DNA from: Stenopsyche tienmushanensis
Taxonomy: Eukaryota > Arthropoda > Insecta > Trichoptera > Stenopsychidae
Direction: 5' to 3'
Assembly: GCA_008973525.1 (NCBI GenBank)
Contig: WACJ01000075.1
Coordinates: forward strand, 434,001 to 498,000
Length of the DNA stretch: 64,000 bases
The notes below the pieces were generated by a model that was not told where the DNA came from, did not search any database, and saw nothing but the letters and a program-made list of their open reading frames with translations. How positions within the stretch are numbered: position 1 is the first letter of the stretch; the number at the start of each line of letters is the position of its first letter. Positions 57,625 through 64,000 of this stretch are shown here, piece by piece. Both the position numbers and the translations under genes were made by a program.

Positions 57625-59840
57625 AATATAACTCCGGATAAAATTTCGTAGCATTGTTAAATGTCCTTATCGCGACGAATTCAGCGTCCAGCATTCGTGC
57701 AAAAGCTTTTTTAATTATAAAAATGAAATTTCGCATTCCGCAACTCATTTCTGGCGTGTTAATGATTTAAAATTTTTCACGGCACTTCTTAAATAACGCC
57801 GCCTTTTAAGGGGTAAATAAAATAAATTATTTCCACGTCGTTTTCGTTGTTCCCGGGTGGATGAAATGGGTCTTATCTGAGAAGATTTTATAAAGCAACT
57901 TTAATCATCGCTTTTCTCCTTTGGATAACCCAAATGGAAGATCTTACTGGAATACAAACCATTTTTATTTTTGGGTGTCGTCCATTTTCAAACTATTGCA
58001 ATGTAACTTAAATATATATATCCACCGAGATTAAAGCATTGTAATTACTTTGAATTGAGTTCCCTATTTACAAAGCAAGGTAATTTTGTAGTTGAATGGA
58101 AGCTAAGCCGATTTGAACTTTGTAGAGCTCTAAAGTAATTAATTTTTTATTCTCTTTGCGAAAGAACATTCAAGTTGTACGAACAATGGGGACACAGATG
58201 TGGCCATAAAGCAAGTTCGTTGTCTGCAACACTAATGATGTAGCATGTGTCTTCATTTTCTTTCTTTGTTGTCATTTTATATAACCAATGATATCATAAA
58301 TTGCCTACTCTTTCCGCTGTATCAGAGCCATTTATTATCGCAAGAGACTGAACAGACAGAATATCGATATCGAAAAATCGTAAGGGATGACTGTAAACAT
58401 CTGCTTTCAAACATATTTAATAATGATCATTTTTGTGTGCTTTATTTGAAATAGACAAGCTTATAAACTCAATATCTAAGGAATTTTTATTATCTTTTCT
58501 TTGAAAGTAATCTTATTAAAGAAGAGTCGGTGAAAAAATATAATAATACACTCAACAACATAAAACTGACCATCCAGCAAATTACACATAAAACTTATCC
58601 TTCATCATTTTGACTAGAATATATTTACATATTTATTCAAAGACATTTTTATATTAATAATAAAAAGATATCTAAAATTTTAATTCGCTCATTGCATGAA
58701 TTTGACCTTATGCAACTGATCCTGCATATTTAATATTAACCCTGCTCCGTCGTTTTATTTCCATAGGAACGCTTAAAAATATGTTTTTTTCTGATAGGGT
58801 GCAAAATAAATGAAGGGGGATATAAAGATAATGCCTCATTAAAATTTATTAAAATGATTAACTGAAAAAGATACAACCCAAACGACAGACAGTGAATCAA
58901 ATTCTAAATTTGATTAGATGCCTTGTATCTTCATAATCTCCTAAACGCTTTTTGGCCATTTAATAATGGCAAATTACAATTTCAGCCCGCAAAATATAAG
59001 CTGAATACTAAAATTCTTTGTCTTGGTATTATCTTACTCCAAGCTTCTGAATATAAGCAACAATTTTATCCTTGAATACCGGTATTTCAAGAAGAAGAGA
59101 ATCCATGAAATTTCAAAGAACGTTTATCCCTTAGTAAATATTTTTTAACTTTAAAGTTTCTTGTCAGATTGTTACCCCTGCGCCATTCCTACAAATAATC
59201 TGATAAACTAGATCTATACAAATAATTTGAGAATCGAATGTATTAATATTTCCAATCGATCCCTACGATGCAGATTTGCACTTATTTCCAGTTCTGTCTG
59301 TGAGTGGGAGGTTTTACAACAATAATTAAAACATATTTTTGTACCTAAAACTTCTTAAAACAATAAATTGTATTATTTTAACTCATTCCGATCCGCTTAC
59401 TTGAAAACGCACGTTTCGCGCGGTGCTTTTGTAAGTCCGTTCACTCGCAAACTAGTGCTTAATAGTTTGGGCTTTTGACGCACAAAAATAATATACACAT
59501 TTTATGTTTCATTAAAAGATCGCGTAATACTACAATTTTTTTGAAATCATGTGCACTCTCTGTTATACATTCCCCATGATATATGATAGTCGCAAATTCT
59601 TCTTGTGTTTATTTTGGCTCTAATATTTGTAATTGACTCCAAATTATCTTTTTTATGTCCCACAAAAAACAACAACACAGGTTGGATGATCACGAGGAAA
59701 TCTTTATTATCACTTGACGATACATTGCCTAAAAAATAATATCTGCACTTATTCGCTCGTAATCTTCATCGTTTCTTTTACTCATGCATTGATTGTTAGC
59801 CCCTAAAGGAGTACTATCCCAGGGCCTGGGACCTCCTTCC
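57625..59840. other. No gene seen
   Basis: 57640-57900 is GC-balanced unique sequence; 57900-59840 is AT-rich. No protein family, RNA gene or repeat copy could be supported. Confidence 0.45.
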
Positions 59841-59845
59841 ACTTA

Positions 59846-60338
59846 TTCGAAAGAGCACTCTTGTACATTGGGCTCGGACACAGACAGGGACAGAGAGAGA
59901 ACGTAGCGCAGTTTGGAAGACAGAGACGGAGAGCTTCTCCGCATACAGCGCCCGATTGTATAGATCCCGTTAGCCCAAATTTATCGACTAATAATGATTT
60001 CGAGTGTGTAATTTGTTTACGCAAAGAAATAATCGAATATTTGGTGCCATCGACAGTGTTTAATTGCTTCCTGTTAGTCGCTACTTTTTGAATGAGTCTT
60101 TGTCCGATTATCATTTCTTTCTAAAGCAGGAGCAAATGAATCGATTTCTTGTGTATTATTTATGTAAAAAAATGACGTGGTCTTGTATGCTATCAAGAGT
60201 GCTTATTTACAATTGACTCTGCCTCGAATTGAAGATTGTCTTACGCTGATGGGAGCTAACAGAAAGTAATCGGTGTAAAGCGATTATGGCATTAACGACT
60301 TCATAGATTTTAAATTTGCTCACTCCTCAAAAGGTTAA
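59846..60338 (+). repeat. RA family copy 6
   Basis: Begins inside the family at GAAAGAGCACTCTTGTACAT, runs through GACAGAGACGGAGAGCTTCT, CCCAAATTTATCGACTAATA and CATCGACAGTGTTTAATTGC, and ends with CTCACTCCTCAAAAGGTTAA (60319-60338), keeping the terminal TTAA. The left 35 bp of the family are missing. A second weak RA-like block occurs at 60140-60210. Confidence 0.68.
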
Positions 60339-60344
60339 ATATAA

Positions 60345-62990
60345 TTTTCAATGATTTTGACAGTCAATCTTTGTATGGAAACAACTTCTAAATATGTCAT
60401 TTTCAATGCTCCCTGAAATTACTTAAAGCCTAATCTCTTTTATGGTATTTTGAATATCATTTTCATTATTGATGTGATTGCCAATAGTTCTAAACACCCT
60501 TAATGCACGATCTGATAACATTCATATTATTAACCTGTTAAGCGAGGGAGTTCCTTTTCTACTCGGAAAATATTATTTTGCAAGTTCTTTGATATTCGCA
60601 CGTATTCCAAGTGATACTTTATTTGAAGCATAACGACTGGAATGTGTTGATTTAATCATAGTTGGAAAACAATGAGAAAGAAAATTCTCCTATGGATATC
60701 CTATATTTGATAACGGACATGGCACATTAGGCAGAAATATATTAAAAAAACATTCTCTGGAATATATTTTCATTGAGTACTATTAATTGATTATTTATTC
60801 ATAGACTGGCAATTTAATCTTATCATCTGTTTCCTTGCCGTGCTTATATTTAAATGTGATTTATATATGCGGTAAGTGCTATTGGTTCCGTGGGATAAAG
60901 CCTTATTTATAAAACGAGCAAACAATAAACGCGAAAGCCGAATTATTGCCTATTGATAAAGCACGGTCACATGTTGGTGTCGTAGCTCAAACGCAATCAA
61001 CAGTTTTTGACCCAAAAACGGTTCGTTACCGTGCGGCAACGCAAACTTCGGTAATTAGGTTTGCCGGATGTGTTCGAGCTACGTGTGATAGTGTCGCATT
61101 TGCATCACACTATCAACTGTTGAGTCAATACCATTGAAAACTGCATAAATTGCAATCGGTTGAGTGCCTTGTGGAGTGTCAACGCAAAATTGCATTCGCA
61201 AGAATAAAAGTGTTTAGAGGTCGTAAGGTGGAAAAGTCAATAGGGCTCGAGGAAGCTGTAGATTGAAGGGCTGCTCTAAAAAGAAACCATCTCGAGATGG
61301 TTTTATTGGGCACTCACGAATACAACCACTTTCGACTTTCCACTTTTGCGAACAACCAATCGATCGGGGCCTCTTCTGAAATTCGACTCGCTGAGTCCGT
61401 TATGAGCGCCACGTTTTACTACCGAATCCCCTGTCAAATTTGACAGTGCTTTAATATCTCTATTCGGAATCGGATCATTGCGAATTTGTATTGACGAGTG
61501 TTTTTACCGTTTGCCATTCAATAAGATCGTTAATTTTCAGGTTTGTATGCATAATTGTTTTTGATAGAAAAGGGGAAACCGGTTCTTGACGTGGGTTTTT
61601 TAGCGTTTTTTGTATATTTTTTTTAACAGAGAAGAAATACTTAAAATTTGTTTAAACTCAGAGAATATTTTATTAATATTCTGAAGTACATCTAATTTTT
61701 TTTTTAATAATTTCCATTGGAAATAGCCAAGTTATAAGCTGTTGCTCATGGAAGGTCGCCATCAGAATCTGTTACTTACGAGCAATGTGAAAGTTATAAT
61801 TTTCATTTGAAATCAATAACAAATTTTAATATTTCAAATATATTTTTTAAAAGCATGAACCAAGCTTTGATAAAAAAAAATAAACATTGTATATTTTAAG
61901 AGTATTCATACAAAATAATACGATTTTTTACCATTTTTTTGCAATAAAAACACACTTCAAACAATAATATCTTCCCAAAATATTGTAAATATTAATCAAT
62001 AACTGTATAAGCTATCAGAACGAATCACAGTTTATGGCAAAAAAAACGATTTTTCGAACCGTTTAAACTAGTTTTCCTCCTAAAGCAAATGGGTAGAAAT
62101 TCTAAATCAAGCTCCATTATTTTTTCTCATGCTTATTTTGCAGAATGAGGCCTAACGTTGTATTGTTGAAGTATTATGTTTTATTATGGGCTAAAACTGA
62201 TCTATTTTTAATGAGCTCTTGTTTCATGCGCTCTAATTGTTAAGAACATACTACTGCCGTTATTGCCCGACTAGGTAAATTAATTTATACTGTGATATCC
62301 TACTATACACAGAAAAGGACCTTTTTCATAGTTAATTATGGTTTTTGGGTAGGAACAGGTACCTGACTCAAAGTAAGCCAATGTTTTTCGTTTAGGATTA
62401 ACACAATTTGTTGGGAAAATGCGTCGTTTTCGTATCTATATAAAAGAGATTCACAGATTGTTCTTTGCTGTTGTAATGCGATTAGCGACAATTCATGGGA
62501 ATCCCAAATTCTTTGTTTATTTGTTTTTATCCATACAATGAAGATGCTTCTGAACTATTGACCATGAACAACCAAGCTTAATTAAATTTATGGGATCTTC
62601 TCCTTTTAGAAATCATTTCCGAGACTACTATCATTTTAAGTTTAATATATCTCCATGCAGATTTGTATTTTTATCGTTACTAAAACAGCATGCAATGATG
62701 CAAATTTTCTTTATTTAAAATTCATTCTGACTCGTCGATGCAATGTAGGAAATTTGCTATTCATCCAAAATCTTAAAATATGGAGTCTTTTCATCTTTGT
62801 TAATATCTAATATGAATGTTCAAGCTTTTACGAACACACAATCTTAGAGTCTTTTAAAGGTTTCTTATTGGAGAAGATTCTAACAATTATGAAGCCTCTC
62901 TTTGTATTTAATTTTGTAATTTCATATGAGATTAAATATAAATGTCGTATAAAAATTGCGATGAAATTCGGAAATCATATCTATGACGCT
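60345..62990. other. No gene seen; one GC-balanced island
   Basis: 60940-61480 is GC-balanced and unique in the window, with a 63-codon frame (60946-61137) of no family likeness and a perfect palindrome at 61284-61303. The remainder is AT-rich without recognisable content. Confidence 0.42.
61284..61303. repeat. 20-bp perfect palindrome
   Basis: AAACCATCTCGAGATGGTTT, centred on an XhoI-type CTCGAG. A shorter perfect palindrome, TGTCAAATTTGACA, follows at about 61433-61446. Either could be a dimeric transcription-factor site. Confidence 0.7.
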
Positions 62991-62995
62991 ATAAC

Positions 62996-63313
62996 CAGGG
63001 CCGTAACAAGGTCGTGGCAAAATAGGTGCCTGCCACGGGCGCAACTAGACTTTGGGCGCAAAACGCAGAATACCGACCCGGTCGAGAGTTGTACCGGGTT
63101 TATATCAATCTTCTTCGGACAACTTCGTTTTATAATAAGAGTTCGTAATGTCCAGGTATGGCGTCCGATTGCAAGGCGCATCAGCGTCAATTCGTCACAT
63201 CAGCAGTCTGAAAAGCGGACCGATTGGACATACGAACTTTGTGGCCACTCCGTACTCTTTTAGAACTTTTTACAGGCACGCCACGGGCGCTTCATATCCT
63301 TGTTATGGCTCTG
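62996..63313. mobile_element. hAT-type MITE (family H), copy 2
   Basis: Termini CAGGGCCGTAACAAGG (62996-63011) and CCTTGTTATGGCTCTG (63298-63313) are inverted repeats with two mismatches. The interior is a shorter version of copy 1 at 22396-23144 (about 318 against 749 bp), keeping CGCCACGGGC near both ends and AATAAGAGTTCGTAATG. Flanking octamers do not form a clear target duplication. The 131-codon frame across its left half is a chance frame. Confidence 0.78.
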
Positions 63314-64000
63314 GCAAGTCGGTTTAAACCAAGTTAATAATTGTAATATCAAGAGCATAAATTTAATATAATATAAAAGCTAATCAAATAGTCTGTATGA
63401 TTTATATTCATCAGATAAAAAAATAGTTATAGGTCACATTCTATAATAATTAATTTGAATTGATTAAGTCGCTGAGCCATAATTAACAGAATTACAACGC
63501 ATAAAATTTGCCGTTTATGAGCTATATCAGACTTGGAAATTTAATTTCGTCCAAGGATCCCAAATTACAAAGCCCGTGTTATTCGTCAAAATTTGAACCC
63601 ATGTAACTTTAGAGCAAAACTTGGAATTTGGACCTCTTTTAAGCTGAAAACACTATTAATCATCCCGGTAAACGTGGTATGTGAGCATTAGTCAAATTTC
63701 GTGGTAAATTTTCGTAACATTAAAAATAAAAATATCATGGATTTAGGGGATGAAAATATCGCAGATTTTAATCGTTTTATATGTGAAATTATTTTGAATA
63801 AAAACCCGTTATATTTAATACCACTTTGTCGTGTTTATGCTAAATCGTCCTGCGGTAAATGGTAAATCGTTATCCATAGATAGAATCGCTCAGGATGTGG
63901 ACATGTAGATTAAAACAATTTAGTATTGCTAAAGCGTTTGAGCAAAATGTTGTTGTGTAATCAAGCCATATTTGAAATAGTCTGATTTTTTAATATAATA
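63314..64000. other. AT-rich interval, no gene seen
   Basis: No coding or repeat evidence up to the window end. Confidence 0.5.

Noticed and set aside
62868..63263. 131-codon plus-strand frame
   Set aside because: Crosses the border of MITE family H, so it cannot be an ancestral gene.
1..64000. CRISPR arrays, bacterial operons or endosymbiont DNA
   Set aside because: No regularly spaced repeats, no ribosome-binding-site/ORF chains and no bacterial proteins; content is typical of an animal nuclear genome.

Overview
This 64-kb window is AT-rich eukaryotic DNA with no intact host gene visible. The content is almost entirely decayed transposable elements and dispersed repeats in long AT-rich non-coding stretches, which fits intergenic or large-intron DNA of an arthropod, most likely an insect. 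Pointers to an insect are R1-clade LINEs, a Mutator/Kolobok-like transposase, a mariner of the insect/animal type, hAT remnants, and a short run of CCTAA, the arthropod telomere unit. A hemipteran-type genome is plausible from the mix of families, but the sequence does not settle the order.

Layout. 1-0.9 kb: 3' end of an R1-clade LINE with poly-A. 1.1-2.6 kb: an internally deleted Mutator/Kolobok-like DNA transposon inserted in what looks like an older retroelement reading frame. 3.2-4.2 kb: pieces of several repeat families. 6.7-9.1 kb (minus): a LINE that has lost its endonuclease and most of its reverse transcriptase, so ORF1 is joined to the ORF2 tail. 9.4-10.4 kb: a 180-bp direct repeat and hAT-linked repeat. 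10.4-13.6 kb: two copies of a repeat with TGTAACGTTT ends facing each other, forming a foldback with arms over 1 kb; the left arm carries a LINE tail. 13.95-15.6 kb: a second, cleaner foldback with 645-bp arms. 16.2-17.1 kb (minus): a broken DUF7869-like transposon protein. 18.8-25.2 kb: partial repeat, two hAT C-terminal remnants, and a mariner split by a hAT-type MITE. 25.3-26.1 kb: short coding-like frames of unknown origin. 28.5-30.2 kb: a relatively GC-rich, non-repetitive island with a candidate core promoter. 31.7-36.1 kb: two copies of a composite MITE carrying the same nested repeat. 36-48 kb: mostly unannotated AT-rich DNA. 48.6-60.3 kb: more copies of the TTAA-flanked repeat, a broken insect repeat protein at 53.4-54.4 kb, a GC-rich hairpin at 55.8 kb and a possible exon at 56.0-56.3 kb. 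63.0-63.3 kb: a second copy of the hAT-type MITE.

No element looks capable of autonomous movement: every recognisable transposase or reverse transcriptase is truncated, frame-shifted or deleted through catalytic parts. The most interesting structures are the two large foldbacks (possible hairpin-RNA sources), the duplicated composite MITE, the nested mariner/MITE insertion, and three possible host-derived signals (a promoter with a splice donor at 29.1 kb, a signal-peptide-like frame at 25.8 kb, a possible exon at 56.1 kb). All family assignments come from reading motifs by eye; no database search or alignment program was run.
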